The notes: generated by a model from the sequence alone, not told the origin. Counted from the first letter of the stretch, positions 16,570 to 27,153 are shown. The stretch: 64,000 nucleotides of DNA from Rhizobium sp. RU33A (GCF_900156055.1 NZ_FTMQ01000001.1:124001-188000), one strand, 5' to 3'. Translations and numbers: made by a program.

Positions 16570-17324
16570 GTACCTGCCCGGCGTTTGTAGCGGATGGTAT
16601 CGAAACGGGCCGCAAGCCCATCATACATCAACAGCCGTCCGACCAGTGGCTCGCCGATCCCGGTGATCACCTTGATCGCCTCCATGGCCATCAACGTGCC
16701 GATGACACCTGTTAGCGCGCCGATGACACCGGCTTCTGCGCAGGCTGGGATCAAACCCTCTGGCGGCGGTTCGGGGAACAGATCGGTATAGCGCGGATAC
16801 GCCACCCCGTCCGGCCCGCTCTCATAAGGTTTCAACACGGTCACAGTTCCGTCGAAGCGACCGACAGCGCCTGTCACCAGCGGCACCTTTGCAAGTTCCG
16901 CAGCATCCGCTGCCGCATAGCGCGTCGAAAAATTGTCGGAGCCGTCGATCAGCAGCGTAAAGCGGGGCAGGTAATCGCGTGCGAAGTCAGCATCGAACCG
17001 CTGCTCGTATCTCACGACACGGCAATGGGGGTTGAGCCGCGCAATAGCCTGGGCCGCGCTTTCGGTCTTCTTTTCACCCAGCGTTCCCGTGTCGTGAATC
17101 ACCTGCCGCTGGAGGTTAGAGAGCGACACCCCGTCATCATCGACGATCCCGAGCGTGCCGACGCCCGCCGCTGCCAGATATTGCAGCACTGGCGAGCCAA
17201 GACCGCCAGCGCCGATCACCAGCACGCGTGCGGCTTTGAGCAGTTGCTGCCCATGGCCGCCCACTTCGGGCAGCAGGATATGGCGATGATAGCGGGAGAG
17301 CTCGTCGGGCGATAGCGGATCCAT
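16566..17324 (-). CDS. ThiF/MoeB-family adenylyltransferase lacking the zinc cysteines
   Basis: A 252-residue E1-like enzyme that adenylates a ubiquitin-fold sulfur carrier, such as MoaD or ThiS. The ATP site is VIGAGGLGSPVLQYLAAAGVG (37-57), and the conserved aspartate in LLIDGSDNFSTR (D130) is present. Both CxxC pairs that bind zinc in MoeB are missing: the first region reads AYPRYTDLFPEPPP and the protein ends at KRRAGT, before the second. C195 (IPACAEAG) is kept. ATG 17324 follows AAGGT; earlier codons are not homologous. It lies downstream of recF and is coupled to the GNAT gene. Confidence 0.88.
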   Translation of the reverse strand: MDPLSPDELSRYHRHILLPEVGGHGQQLLKAARVLVIGAGGLGSPVLQYLAAAGVGTLGIVDDDGVSLSNLQRQVIHDTGTLGEKKTESAAQAIARLNPHCRVVRYEQRFDADFARDYLPRFTLLIDGSDNFSTRYAAADAAELAKVPLVTGAVGRFDGTVTVLKPYESGPDGVAYPRYTDLFPEPPPEGLIPACAEAGVIGALTGVIGTLMAMEAIKVITGIGEPLVGRLLMYDGLAARFDTIRYKRRAGT

Positions 17325-17366
17325 GGGGTCTACCTTGCCACCCGAACATGAAGATGAAAAGCGCAC

Positions 17367-18494
17367 TCACGCATCGATCTGGCCATCTGTTACCGTCACG
17401 AACTGCGCCCGGTCGCCCAGTGCAGAAAACATCGCCTTGTCCGTGCCCGTCATGAAAGCCTGGCCGCCGAGCGCATCGATGCGGGCAAAGAGCGAGGCCC
17501 GCCGGCCCTCGTCGAGATGTGCGGCGATCTCGTCGAGCAGCAGGATCGGCGCAAAGCCCGTCATGGTCGCAACCAGTCGCGCATGTGCAAGCACCAGCCC
17601 GATGAGGAGGGCCTTCTGCTCCCCAGTCGAGCAGCGCTCTGCATCCATGTCTTTCTCGATGTGTCGCACCATGAGATCTGCCCGGTGCGGTCCATCCAAT
17701 GTCCGGCCGGCTGCCGCATCCCGATGGCGGGATTGTGCGAGGATCTCGATATAGCGTTCCTCGAATTCGAAGGCCGGCAGGTCGGCCAGATCATCCAGGA
17801 AGCCGCTCAAGGCGAGCGAGGCCGATGGAAAGGCAGAGGTTTCCCTGTCCGCCTCGATCAGGCCGGAGAGCAATCCCAGCATCTCGCGCCGGGCCGCTGC
17901 CATGGCAACGCCGAGCGCTGCCATCTGCTGCTCGATGCCGGAAAGCCAGGTCGGATCGAAGCGCCCTTCCGAAAGCAGCTTGTTGCGGCTGCGCATGGCG
18001 CGCTCGAAATCGCTGGCTCGTCGTCCATGCGCTGGGTCGAGGGAGAGGACCAACCGATCGAGGAACCGGCGTCTGTCGGAAGAAGGACCGGTGAACAACC
18101 CGTCCATGGCTGGCGTCAGCCAGAGGATGCGCAGGTGGTCGGTGAGTTCGTCGACCGACTTTGCCGCGCCGCCATTGATCCGCAGACGCCGGACCAGGTT
18201 GCCTTCCTCCGTAGTCTCTGTGCCGGTGCCGATATCGGCCTCGCCAGCCATGCCGTCAACGGCGGCAAAGACGGTGAAGCTTCCGGAGGCGCCAAGACGC
18301 GGAATGTCGGAGAGCACCGCACGGCGCAGGCCCCGCCCGGGCGAGAGGAAGGAGATCGCTTCCATGAAGTTGGTCTTGCCGGCCCCGTTGTCGCCGACCA
18401 GCACCACGTGCCGTCCGTCCAGCGCAAGGCCTGCCTGCGCATAGTTGCGGAAGTCTGTGAGTTTGAGCCGCTGGATCTGTGTCTTCTGGGTCAT
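17367..18494 (-). CDS. recF: DNA replication and repair protein RecF
   Basis: A 375-residue SMC-like ATPase that helps target RecOR to gapped DNA. Walker A is GDNGAGKTNF (34-43), the ABC-type signature is STGEQKALLIGL and Walker B is ILLLDEIAAHLD. Length is normal. ATG 18494 gives the expected N terminus (IQRLKLTDFRNYAQ); a frame extension to 18545 is not homologous. It is not next to dnaN/gyrB, as is usual in alphaproteobacteria. Its stop lies 42 bases before the MoeB-like start. Confidence 0.96.
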   Translation of the reverse strand: MTQKTQIQRLKLTDFRNYAQAGLALDGRHVVLVGDNGAGKTNFMEAISFLSPGRGLRRAVLSDIPRLGASGSFTVFAAVDGMAGEADIGTGTETTEEGNLVRRLRINGGAAKSVDELTDHLRILWLTPAMDGLFTGPSSDRRRFLDRLVLSLDPAHGRRASDFERAMRSRNKLLSEGRFDPTWLSGIEQQMAALGVAMAAARREMLGLLSGLIEADRETSAFPSASLALSGFLDDLADLPAFEFEERYIEILAQSRHRDAAAGRTLDGPHRADLMVRHIEKDMDAERCSTGEQKALLIGLVLAHARLVATMTGFAPILLLDEIAAHLDEGRRASLFARIDALGGQAFMTGTDKAMFSALGDRAQFVTVTDGQIDA

Positions 18495-18656
18495 CGGTCG
18501 GATTCGTTGTCGCCTTGAGCTAGGCCGAATGTGTCGTGAAGGCAAGGCGCAAGCGCGCTTTCTGGAACTTGCCGAGGTGTGCGTCGCTTGGCGACATGGA
18601 ACTCTTTTCCAGACGCGTTAGTTTTACTTTATTGACGCCGCTCTGGAGCTCGGGCC

Positions 18657-18944
18657 ATGTCTCTGCAGTCCGATGATCTCACGCCTGAAGAAGCCCGCCG
18701 CGACCACTGGGAGATGTTGGGCTTTCTTGCCCTCAACGCATCGCTCGGGGCAGCACTCGGTTTCCTGGTCGCCTTTGCCATCGTCTGGCTCGACCTCGGC
18801 GGCCTTGGCACCTCGCTCTCGCGCTCCAGCCACCCCGTGCTTCCGACGATCATGATGGCCGTGCCCCTCGCGCTGATCTTTGCCGCAGCCGTGACCGCCT
18901 CTGCCGTCATGACCATGCCGTATCGCAAGAAGAAGCAGCGCTGA
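18657..18944 (+). CDS. Small two-helix membrane protein
   Basis: A 95-residue protein with two clear membrane segments (about residues 21-44 and 62-84), a charged N terminus and a basic C-terminal tail (YRKKKQR). GGAGCTCGGGCC precedes the ATG. The family is not recognised beyond a conserved-looking rhizobial membrane protein; no catalytic motif is visible. It may be cotranscribed with slyX, 79 bases downstream. Confidence 0.75.
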   Translation: MSLQSDDLTPEEARRDHWEMLGFLALNASLGAALGFLVAFAIVWLDLGGLGTSLSRSSHPVLPTIMMAVPLALIFAAAVTASAVMTMPYRKKKQR

Positions 18945-19023
18945 CCCGATCTCTTCCGCGCCATGTTTGACCGGGCGTCCGTCTTGCGGCATCTAGGCCG
19001 CTTGAGAGACGATGGAGAAGATC

Positions 19024-19233
19024 ATGGACACGCAGGACGAGCGCATCACGCGTCTGGAAGAGACCGTCGCCCATCAGACGCGGGTCATCGAGGAACTGTC
19101 AGACCAGCTGACCGAGCAGTGGAAGGTGGTCGAACAGACCCGGGCCAAGCTGGATCGGCTCACGGAACGCTTCCTGTCTCTGGAAGAGCAGGGCCTGGAA
19201 GCCCCGGCCGTCACCCGCCCGCCGCATTACTGA
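19024..19233 (+). CDS. slyX: SlyX family protein
   Basis: A 69-residue coiled-coil protein of the SlyX family, of unknown biochemical role. Heptad-like sequence fills residues 5-55 (ERITRLEETVAHQTRVIEEL...) and the family ending PAVTRPPHY is present. ATG 19024 is chosen because GGAGAAG sits just before it; ATG 19012 lies too far upstream. The last seven bases overlap the convergent TetR gene. Confidence 0.88.
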   Translation: MDTQDERITRLEETVAHQTRVIEELSDQLTEQWKVVEQTRAKLDRLTERFLSLEEQGLEAPAVTRPPHY

Positions 19234-19841
19234 GCGTCACGACCCATCGTCCCAAAGCCGGTCAGTACCGCATCGACGATGTGCGCGATCTGATCGCGTG
19301 ACGGGTCGAGCCGACCGGTCAGCAGCCGCTGCCAGCAGAAGCTTGAGAACAGTTCCATGACGAGCGGAATGTCGAGGCCTTCGCGAATTTCGCCGCGCGC
19401 CACGCCGCGCTCCAGGATCACGCCGCTTGCCCGGCAGCGCGTCACTGCGTAGTCGCGCAGCGCCTCCAGAGCCGCCGGATCGCTCTGTGCCTCGGCGATG
19501 ATCGAGCGGAACACATCTCCGCCACTCCTCTGCCAGAAGCCGAGCAATGTCTCGAGAAAAGCGATCAGGTCGCCGCGAGCGTTTCCGGTATCAGGATAGA
19601 AGGTCTCGCCCTTCTGCCGGTGATACACATCGAGAAGCAGCGCTGCTTTGGACGGCCACCAGCGATAGATCGTCGGTTTTCCGGCCTTGGCACGGCGCGC
19701 CACTGCTTCGATCGAGAAGGCCGATAACCCGCCCTCGCGCAGGATCGCGGCCGCTGCCGTCAGGATAGCGTCCTCGCTAGCAGGGTTCCGCTGCGCGCCG
19801 ATGGATGTGCGCTTTGTGATATCAGGTGCAGTCATCGTCAC
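19227..19841 (-). CDS. TetR family transcriptional regulator
   Basis: A 204-residue repressor. The DNA-binding helix-turn-helix is at about residues 22-65 (ILREGGLSAFSIEAVARRAKAGKPTIYRWWPSKAAL), with an AcrR-type C-terminal ligand domain. The start is GTG 19841, eight bases after AGGAG. It is divergent from a small membrane protein, and the 98-base gap contains two palindromes, so it probably represses both itself and that gene. The ligand is unknown. Confidence 0.92.
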   Translation of the reverse strand: MTMTAPDITKRTSIGAQRNPASEDAILTAAAAILREGGLSAFSIEAVARRAKAGKPTIYRWWPSKAALLLDVYHRQKGETFYPDTGNARGDLIAFLETLLGFWQRSGGDVFRSIIAEAQSDPAALEALRDYAVTRCRASGVILERGVARGEIREGLDIPLVMELFSSFCWQRLLTGRLDPSRDQIAHIVDAVLTGFGTMGRDAQ

Positions 19842-19887
19842 AGGCTGTTCTCCTCTGCAATTCCCCTAGCAGAAAAATCTATTGAAC

Positions 19888-19924
19888 GAAACGGCCCGTT
19901 TCAATATAAACGGAACGTACCGTT
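19888..19924. promoter_or_regulatory. Double palindromic operator for the TetR regulator
   Basis: Two dyads lie in tandem. The first is GAAACGG-C-CCGTTTC (19888-19902), perfect. The second is AACGGAACGTACCGTT (19909-19924), a 16-base palindrome with one mismatched pair. Both contain the half-site ACGG/CCGT, so they look like two sites for one dimeric regulator, presumably the adjacent TetR protein. Confidence 0.7.
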
Positions 19925-19939
19925 CTTATGGAGCCTCCC

Positions 19940-20191
19940 ATGTCCAACCCATCTGTATCCCGCCCAACACCGTCTAAGCATCGACTTGCCCTGCTGATGC
20001 TGCTCGTCATCTATCCCTTCGTCACCGGTATTCTCTACGTCCTCATGCCGCTGACCGAAGGCTGGCCGATCTGGGCCCGCACGGCTCTCCTGGCGCCGAT
20101 CATGGTCCTGTCCATCGTCTATGGCATCGCACCCGCGATCCACAGGCACTTTGCCTGGTTCATCCTGCGCCAGCCGCGTTTGCTCGCCTGA
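19940..20191 (+). CDS. Small membrane protein under TetR control
   Basis: An 83-residue protein with two membrane segments (about residues 16-36 and 46-66) and a basic C terminus (HRHFAWFILRQPRLLA). ATG 19940 follows GGAG by six bases; ATG 19928 has no ribosome site and abuts the operator. The divergent TetR gene and double operator imply it is the main repressed target. Function is unknown; such pairs often respond to toxic small molecules. Confidence 0.7.
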   Translation: MSNPSVSRPTPSKHRLALLMLLVIYPFVTGILYVLMPLTEGWPIWARTALLAPIMVLSIVYGIAPAIHRHFAWFILRQPRLLA

Positions 20192-20199
20192 CCTCATGC

Positions 20200-20233
20200 A
20201 AAAGGGGCGGCCCCCTGGCGGACCGCCCCTTGC
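20200..20233 (-). terminator. Terminator between the small membrane protein and dnaJ
   Basis: Stem GGGGCGG (20204-20210) / CCGCCCC (20223-20229) is followed by TTTT on the minus strand and TT on the plus strand. It most likely ends the dnaK-dnaJ transcript and may act on both strands. Confidence 0.75.
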
Positions 20234-20258
20234 AATCTTGTCTCTGACGATCGCTCGC

Positions 20259-21413
20259 TCAATCGCTGAGCGTATCGAAGAAATCCTTCATCCGGGCAAA
20301 GAAGCCCGTCGATTCCGGATTGTTCTCCTTCGACGACAGTTGCTCGAACTCCTGCAGCAACTCGCGTTGACGCTTGGTCAGCTTCTGCGGCGTCTCGATC
20401 TGGATCTGAATGTAGAGATCACCGACCTGCGTCGAGCGCAGAACAGGCATGCCCTTGCCCTTGAGGCGGAACTGCCTGCCAGGCTGGGTGCCCTCTGGAA
20501 CCGTCACACGCGACTTCGTCCCATCCAGCGTCACCACGTCGAAGGTTCCGCCGAGTGCTGCCGTCGTCATCGAGATCGGCACGGAGCAATAGAGATCCGC
20601 CCCGTCGCGCTGGAAGAACTCGTGCGGCTTCACCGACAGGAAGATGTAGAGATCGCCCGAAGGGCCACCGCGAAGTCCAGCTTCGCCTTCGCCCTGCAGG
20701 CGAATGCGCGTGCCGTCCTCGATACCAGAGGGAATGCTGACCGAAAGCGAACGCTCTTCTGTGATACGGCCCTGGCCATGGCACTTCCCGCAGGGGTCCG
20801 AGATCGTCTGGCCACGACCGTGACAGGTCGGGCAGGTGCGCTCGATCGAGAAGAAGCCCTGGGCCGCACGCACGCGACCAGAGCCCTGACAGGTCGTGCA
20901 GGTCTTCGGCTGCGTTCCGGGCTTGGCGCCCGAACCCGTGCAGACATCGCAGGTGATCGAGGTCGGAACCCGAATCTGCGCCGTCTTGCCGGTAAACGCC
21001 TCTTCGAGGCTGATTTCCATGTTGTAGCGCAGGTCTGCACCACGTTCGCGGCCGCCGGTCGAGCGGGCACGTCCGCCGCGGCCGCCACCCATCATCTCGC
21101 CGAAGATGTCCTCGAAGATGTCGGAAAAGCCGCCACCGGCAAATCCGCCGCCGCCGCCGCCAAAGCCGCCACCGCCCATGCCGCCCTGTTCGAAGGCGGC
21201 GTGGCCGAAGCGGTCATAGGCCGCGCGCTTCTGCGGATCCTTCAGAGTTTCATAGGCCTCGTTGAGTTCCTTGAACTTCTTCTCGGCCTCATCGTCACCC
21301 GGGTTCTTGTCCGGGTGGTATTTCATGGCCAGCTTGCGGAAGGCGCTCTTCAGCTCCTTCTCGTCCGCCGTCCGGCCAACCCCGAGGGTCTCGTAGAAAT
21401 CTGCTTTTGCCAT
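20259..21413 (-). CDS. dnaJ: Chaperone DnaJ (Hsp40)
   Basis: A 384-residue type I J-protein that stimulates DnaK ATPase and delivers substrates. The J domain carries HPD (33-35). A Gly/Phe-rich linker follows ([17 protein letters not shown], about 79-95), then four CxxCxGxG zinc repeats (about 145-215) and the two C-terminal substrate-binding beta domains. The ATG lies four bases after the stop of the small secreted protein, without a clear Shine-Dalgarno sequence, so its translation probably depends on termination-reinitiation from that gene. Confidence 0.98.
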   Translation of the reverse strand: MAKADFYETLGVGRTADEKELKSAFRKLAMKYHPDKNPGDDEAEKKFKELNEAYETLKDPQKRAAYDRFGHAAFEQGGMGGGGFGGGGGGFAGGGFSDIFEDIFGEMMGGGRGGRARSTGGRERGADLRYNMEISLEEAFTGKTAQIRVPTSITCDVCTGSGAKPGTQPKTCTTCQGSGRVRAAQGFFSIERTCPTCHGRGQTISDPCGKCHGQGRITEERSLSVSIPSGIEDGTRIRLQGEGEAGLRGGPSGDLYIFLSVKPHEFFQRDGADLYCSVPISMTTAALGGTFDVVTLDGTKSRVTVPEGTQPGRQFRLKGKGMPVLRSTQVGDLYIQIQIETPQKLTKRQRELLQEFEQLSSKENNPESTGFFARMKDFFDTLSD

Positions 21414-21417
21414 GGTT

Positions 21418-21887
21418 TTACAAAGCTCTCAAAGCTTTCCCAACGCTCGTGTGGCTGCCAGTCGCCTTGCCGGCCTGCTTGTCACAGGCCTGCATGTCTT
21501 TCTGGAAGTCGGACGCAGCCGAGATCGCATCCTGCATCAGAAGCTTGCGCGCTTCGCCTTTGCTGATTAGTCCGTCTGCGGACGTCACCGCCGCAAAGGC
21601 CAGCGAATGCGCAGCCATGTCGCAGGAAGAAACCTCGCCACCGTTCTCGCGCCTCTGAAGCGCAGCTTCGATGATCTTGCCGAGATCGTTGCCAATGCGG
21701 GAAAGGGAATTGCTGTCCTTCGCGGAAATCGCCTTGGCCAGACTGGCCTCGGCGGCGCTCACCTGGCGGTGAACGGCGCTGACCTGCCCCCTATCCTGTG
21801 CCATGGCACCGGTCGCCAGAATCAACGAAAATGCGGCTGGCCCGAAGGCCAGCCAGGTCTTGGAACGGCGTCCGAAGTGGCCCTGCA

Positions 21888-21888
<1 letters not shown>
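21418..21888 (-). CDS. Secreted protein encoded between dnaK and dnaJ
   Basis: A 156-residue exported protein of unrecognised family. A signal peptide spans residues 1-30 (hydrophobic [19 protein letters not shown], cleavage likely before QDRG). The mature part is mostly helical with two cysteines (in EVSSCDMAA and MQACDKQA) that could form a disulfide in the periplasm. Its ATG overlaps the dnaK stop (TGATG), with GAAGAAG inside dnaK as the ribosome site, and dnaJ starts four bases after its stop. It should therefore be made with the chaperones and share heat-shock control. Confidence 0.8.
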
Positions 21889-23801
<1,913 letters not shown>

Positions 23802-23910
23802 GTCATATTCTCCTTGAAGCAGGCCGTCGGAACCCCAATCAGGCATTCCTGACAGCCCCTCGACGTGGATGGTCTGGGATACACTGCAGCGCCGCTGCGG
23901 TTATGTCGCG

Positions 23911-23940
23911 TATATAAGAAGCGAAATTTCCGACTGCAAG
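23911..23940 (-). promoter_or_regulatory. RpoH (sigma-32)-type promoter of dnaK
   Basis: Minus-strand CTTGCAG (plus 23934-23940), a 16-base gap and CTTATATA (plus 23911-23918) fit the alphaproteobacterial RpoH pattern CTTG-N17-18-CyTATnT. It lies about 110 bases upstream of the dnaK start. No CIRCE inverted repeat was seen. The rest of the 290-base gap to PBP1A holds only small hairpins, such as GACGGC-GAGAG-GCCGTC near 24060. Confidence 0.65.
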
Positions 23941-24091
23941 GCTGGAAACCCGCTGGAAACCCGTAAAAAAGAACAGATTGGTGCAGCGTTTTCATGGGCT
24001 TTGCCGCACCCCTCGGTCCTTGACAGACCGGCTATACTAGAGTCGCGGCCTTGCGTCAGGCCGACGGCCTCTCGCCGTCCTCATGTGGCCC

Positions 24092-26317
24092 TTATTGTCC
24101 CAGGATCAAGTCGAGCAGCGTGGTTCTGCGCGTGCCTTGCCCACCGCCGACCTCGCCCGGCGGGATGGGACCTGCCGAACCAGTCACATCCTGCGAAGGA
24201 GCAGCACCTGCGGGATAGTCTTCGGCATAGACGGGATCGCCCGAATACCGCTCTTCACCGCCCCCCTGGAGTACGTCCGAGATGATCGTCCCGATCGTCA
24301 TGGGATCTTCCGCAGGTGCCGGCTCGATGTAGTCTCCGCCTGGCAGCGGGGCAGGCGCCAGACCCTGATGCGCCGCCGTCATGAAGTCGTGCCAGGCCTT
24401 GGCCGGAAGCCCGCCGCCCGTCACTTTCTTCATCGACTGTCCGTCGTCATTGCCGAACCAGATGCCCGTGGTCAGGTTGCTCGTATAACCGACGAACAGC
24501 GCATCGCGGAAGGATTGCGTCGTACCCGTCTTGCCCGCCGCTTCCCATCCGGAAAGCCGTGCGTTCTTGCCAGTGCCGTGATCGATGACATCGCGCATCA
24601 TCGCGTTCATCGCAGCGACGACGCCGTCGTTCAGTACCTTCGGCGGCTCGAGATAATTGTTCTCGTAGAGCAGGCTGCCATCGGCCTTCGATATCCGCCG
24701 CACGATATGCGGCGTCGCCTTGTAGCCGCCATTCATGAAGGGCGAATAGGCAGCCGTCAGTTCGAGGAGCGAGACTTCCGAGGTCCCGAGCGCGATCGAG
24801 GCATTGTTCTGCAATGCTGATTCGATACCCATCCGGTGGGCGACCTTGATCACCTGATCGGGTCCCACTTCCATGACCAACTGGGCTGCTATCGTGTTCA
24901 GCGATTCGGCGAGCGCCTGTGTCGCGGTCACTTGTCCCCGATACTTCTGATCGTAATTCTCAGGTGTCCAGGAGCCGATCCGTATCGGCGCATCGTTTCG
25001 CACCGATGTCGGACGCAAGCCGTTCTCCACAGCGGCTGCATAGACAAAGGGCTTGAAGGCCGAGCCCGGCTGGCGCTTTGCCTTGACCGCCCGGTTGAAC
25101 TGGCTCTCGGCATAGTCGCGTCCGCCGACCAGCGCCCGGATGGCCCCGGTCCCGTCGATGGAAACGAGGGCCGCCTGCGACGCATTGACCTTACCGCCCT
25201 CAGCCTCAAGCGATTCCGTCAGTGCGGCCTCCGCTTTCTTTTCAAGCGTCATGTCGATCGTTGTCTCGACCACGATGTCTTCGGTCACCTTGCCGATCAG
25301 CAAGGTCACCTCGTCGCGCACCAGATCGGCGACATACTGGCCAGCACCGCTCCAGTAGCGCTTGGCCTTGGTCGGCGGTTGCGACATCGCCGTCTTGATC
25401 TCGTCTGCTGTGATGTAACCCTCTTCGAGCATGGCCTGGAGAACGACCTGGGCGCGCGCTTCGGCGGCCTCCGGATCGCGCGCTGGCGAAAGCCGGGACG
25501 GGGCCTTGAGCAACCCTGCCAGAAGTGCGGCCTCGCCGAGGTTCACGTCGCGGGCCGACTTGTTGAAATAGCGCCGCGAAGCCGCTTCGACGCCGTAGGC
25601 GTTCGAGCCGAAGAACACCCGGTTCAGATACATCGCCATGATCTGGTCCTTGGTGTATTTCTGCTCCAGCCAGAAGGCGAGCAGCACTTCCTGGACCTTG
25701 CGCTCAATGGTGCGCTCCGGAGACAGGAAGAGGTTCTTGGCCAGCTGCTGCGTCAGCGTCGAGCCACCCTGCACCGCCCGCCCGTTCGTGACATTCGTGA
25801 CGATCGCGCGGGCGAGGCCGAGAGGATCAACGCCGAAATGCGAATAGAAGCGCCGATCCTCGATCGCCATCACGGCCTGCGGGATAAATGGCGACATTTC
25901 CTCGAGCGGCAACGCTTCGCCGCCGGTCGCGCCGCGATTGGCGATCACTGTGCCCTCGACGGACACGATCTTCATGTTCGGTGGGCGCTCGGGGATCGAC
26001 CAGCTGCTGGCGCTCGGCATCTGCGAGCCATAGTAGGCGACCAGACCCACCACGCCGATTCCACACCAGATAGACAGCACGAAACCCCAGTAGATCAGCT
26101 TTCCAAGCCCGAATCCGCCGCCGCTGCTTTTCGCTTTCCGGCTCTTCTGGTTGCCGGACTTGCCGCGCTTGGCCGAACCCGCCGTCTTCTTGCCACCGGC
26201 GCGTGCCGGCCGCCCGCCGATGACACGATCATCTGCATCCAGACGGAAATCCTCGTCCTCGCGCTCGTCGCCGAAGCTTGGTTCAATGCGGTCGCGGGAT
26301 TTGCCTTTGCTCACCAT
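24092..26317 (-). CDS. Penicillin-binding protein 1A-type bifunctional murein synthase
   Basis: A 741-residue class A PBP. A basic cytosolic N terminus (about 1-70, with Lys/Arg-rich repeats) precedes one membrane segment (about 72-98, IYWGFVLSIWCGIGVVGLVAYY). The glycosyltransferase domain contains EDRRFYSHFGVDPLGLARA with the catalytic glutamate and GGSTLTQQLAKNLFL. The transpeptidase domain carries SxxK in PGSAFKPFVY, SLN in AESLNT, and KTGTTQ. It polymerises and crosslinks peptidoglycan. Tandem CtrA boxes about 140 bases upstream suggest cell-cycle control. Confidence 0.95.
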   Translation of the reverse strand: MVSKGKSRDRIEPSFGDEREDEDFRLDADDRVIGGRPARAGGKKTAGSAKRGKSGNQKSRKAKSSGGGFGLGKLIYWGFVLSIWCGIGVVGLVAYYGSQMPSASSWSIPERPPNMKIVSVEGTVIANRGATGGEALPLEEMSPFIPQAVMAIEDRRFYSHFGVDPLGLARAIVTNVTNGRAVQGGSTLTQQLAKNLFLSPERTIERKVQEVLLAFWLEQKYTKDQIMAMYLNRVFFGSNAYGVEAASRRYFNKSARDVNLGEAALLAGLLKAPSRLSPARDPEAAEARAQVVLQAMLEEGYITADEIKTAMSQPPTKAKRYWSGAGQYVADLVRDEVTLLIGKVTEDIVVETTIDMTLEKKAEAALTESLEAEGGKVNASQAALVSIDGTGAIRALVGGRDYAESQFNRAVKAKRQPGSAFKPFVYAAAVENGLRPTSVRNDAPIRIGSWTPENYDQKYRGQVTATQALAESLNTIAAQLVMEVGPDQVIKVAHRMGIESALQNNASIALGTSEVSLLELTAAYSPFMNGGYKATPHIVRRISKADGSLLYENNYLEPPKVLNDGVVAAMNAMMRDVIDHGTGKNARLSGWEAAGKTGTTQSFRDALFVGYTSNLTTGIWFGNDDGQSMKKVTGGGLPAKAWHDFMTAAHQGLAPAPLPGGDYIEPAPAEDPMTIGTIISDVLQGGGEERYSGDPVYAEDYPAGAAPSQDVTGSAGPIPPGEVGGGQGTRRTTLLDLILGQ

Positions 26318-26453
26318 TGCGGTGATCTTGCTCCAGATGCTCGTTGTGCGCTGCCAGGGGAAAGCATGCGCGGAAATGGCTTCAAGAAATCTCGGACGAT
26401 CATCTACTCTCGTCGAGCCGATGATCGCGCAATTGCACAGTAATTGCGGCGAT

Positions 26454-26479
26454 TTAAGGGGTGGTTAAAGCCCGGTAAA
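26454..26479. promoter_or_regulatory. Tandem CtrA boxes upstream of PBP1A
   Basis: TTAAGGGGTGGTTAA (26454-26468) is an exact TTAA-N7-TTAA CtrA site. Its second TTAA starts another one-mismatch site, TTAAAGCCCGGTAAA (26465-26479). Both lie in the 185-base gap upstream of the PBP1A gene and behind the 3' end of the ybaK-like gene, so PBP1A is the only plausible target. In rhizobia and Caulobacter, CtrA is the master cell-cycle regulator. Confidence 0.6.
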
Positions 26480-26502
26480 CAAGCTCTGAACGAGGCGTGA
26501 AG

Positions 26503-26961
26503 CTACTGGCAGAGATCTGCCCAGACGCCATCGACCAGCGACCTCATGCGCTCCGGCGCAATCTTCACCGCAGCATTCGTCGCACCTGCGGCCGGAACCA
26601 CCTCGTCGAAGGCCCGGAGCGACAGATCACAATAGACCTTGAGAGGCGAGGGCAGGCCGAAGGGGCATACTCCGCCGACAGGATGGCTCGTCGCCTCGAC
26701 CACGGCTTCGGCATCGAGCATGCGCGGCTTCACGCCGAAACGATCCTTGAACTTGCGATTGTCCAGACGCTTCGTGCCAGCTGTGACCACGAGCACGACG
26801 TCCTCGCCGATCCTCAGGCAGATCGTCTTGGCTATCTGATCAGGCTCGACGCCATGCGCTTCGGCTGCAAGCGCCACGGTGGCGGAGCTTGCTTCGGTGA
26901 CGATGACGGAGATTTCGGGGGCGTTTTCCCGGAAGAACTGTTGGACGGATTCGAGGCTCAT
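26503..26961 (-). CDS. YbaK/EbsC-type aminoacyl-tRNA deacylase
   Basis: A 152-residue trans-editing deacylase of the YbaK / Cys-tRNA(Pro) family, which hydrolyses mischarged prolyl-tRNA. The catalytic lysine is K45 in DQIAKTICLR, and the substrate loop GGVCPFGLPSPLKVY is conserved. Length is normal. It is minus-strand, with an exact CtrA box 134 bases upstream, though that site could serve the plus-strand sRNA candidate instead. Confidence 0.85.
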   Translation of the reverse strand: MSLESVQQFFRENAPEISVIVTEASSATVALAAEAHGVEPDQIAKTICLRIGEDVVLVVTAGTKRLDNRKFKDRFGVKPRMLDAEAVVEATSHPVGGVCPFGLPSPLKVYCDLSLRAFDEVVPAAGATNAAVKIAPERMRSLVDGVWADLCQ

Positions 26962-27092
26962 GGGAGAAGTCTAACCGGAGCGCTCAAGGCTTTTCAAGCA
27001 CACGCATCTTGAAAGCCGGATTGAGCATCCCCATCTCTGTACTACCAGACGATAGAGCGCTTGCAGAGATCCTGTTTGAGGAACTTCGAAAC

Positions 27093-27111
27093 GCTTAACC
27101 GGTTGTTAAGC
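27093..27111. promoter_or_regulatory. Exact CtrA box in a palindrome, upstream of sRNA candidate B
   Basis: GCTTAACCGGTTGTTAAGC is a near-complete palindrome containing TTAA-N7-TTAA (27095-27109). It lies between the ybaK-like gene (134 bases away, minus) and the sRNA candidate (plus). The spacing of the two TTAA half-sites matches the CtrA consensus exactly. Confidence 0.55.
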
Positions 27112-27153
27112 ATCCAGAGCGATCATCGAGATCCGGGATGCGGTTCACGAAGG

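Noticed and set aside
20121..21566. 481-codon plus-strand frame antisense to dnaJ
   Set aside because: It is a shadow of dnaJ, with an Arg/Ala/His-rich composition and no recognisable domain.
24836..26443. 535-codon plus-strand frame antisense to PBP1A
   Set aside because: The PBP1A frame has all catalytic motifs; the antisense frame is compositionally odd and runs through its promoter region.
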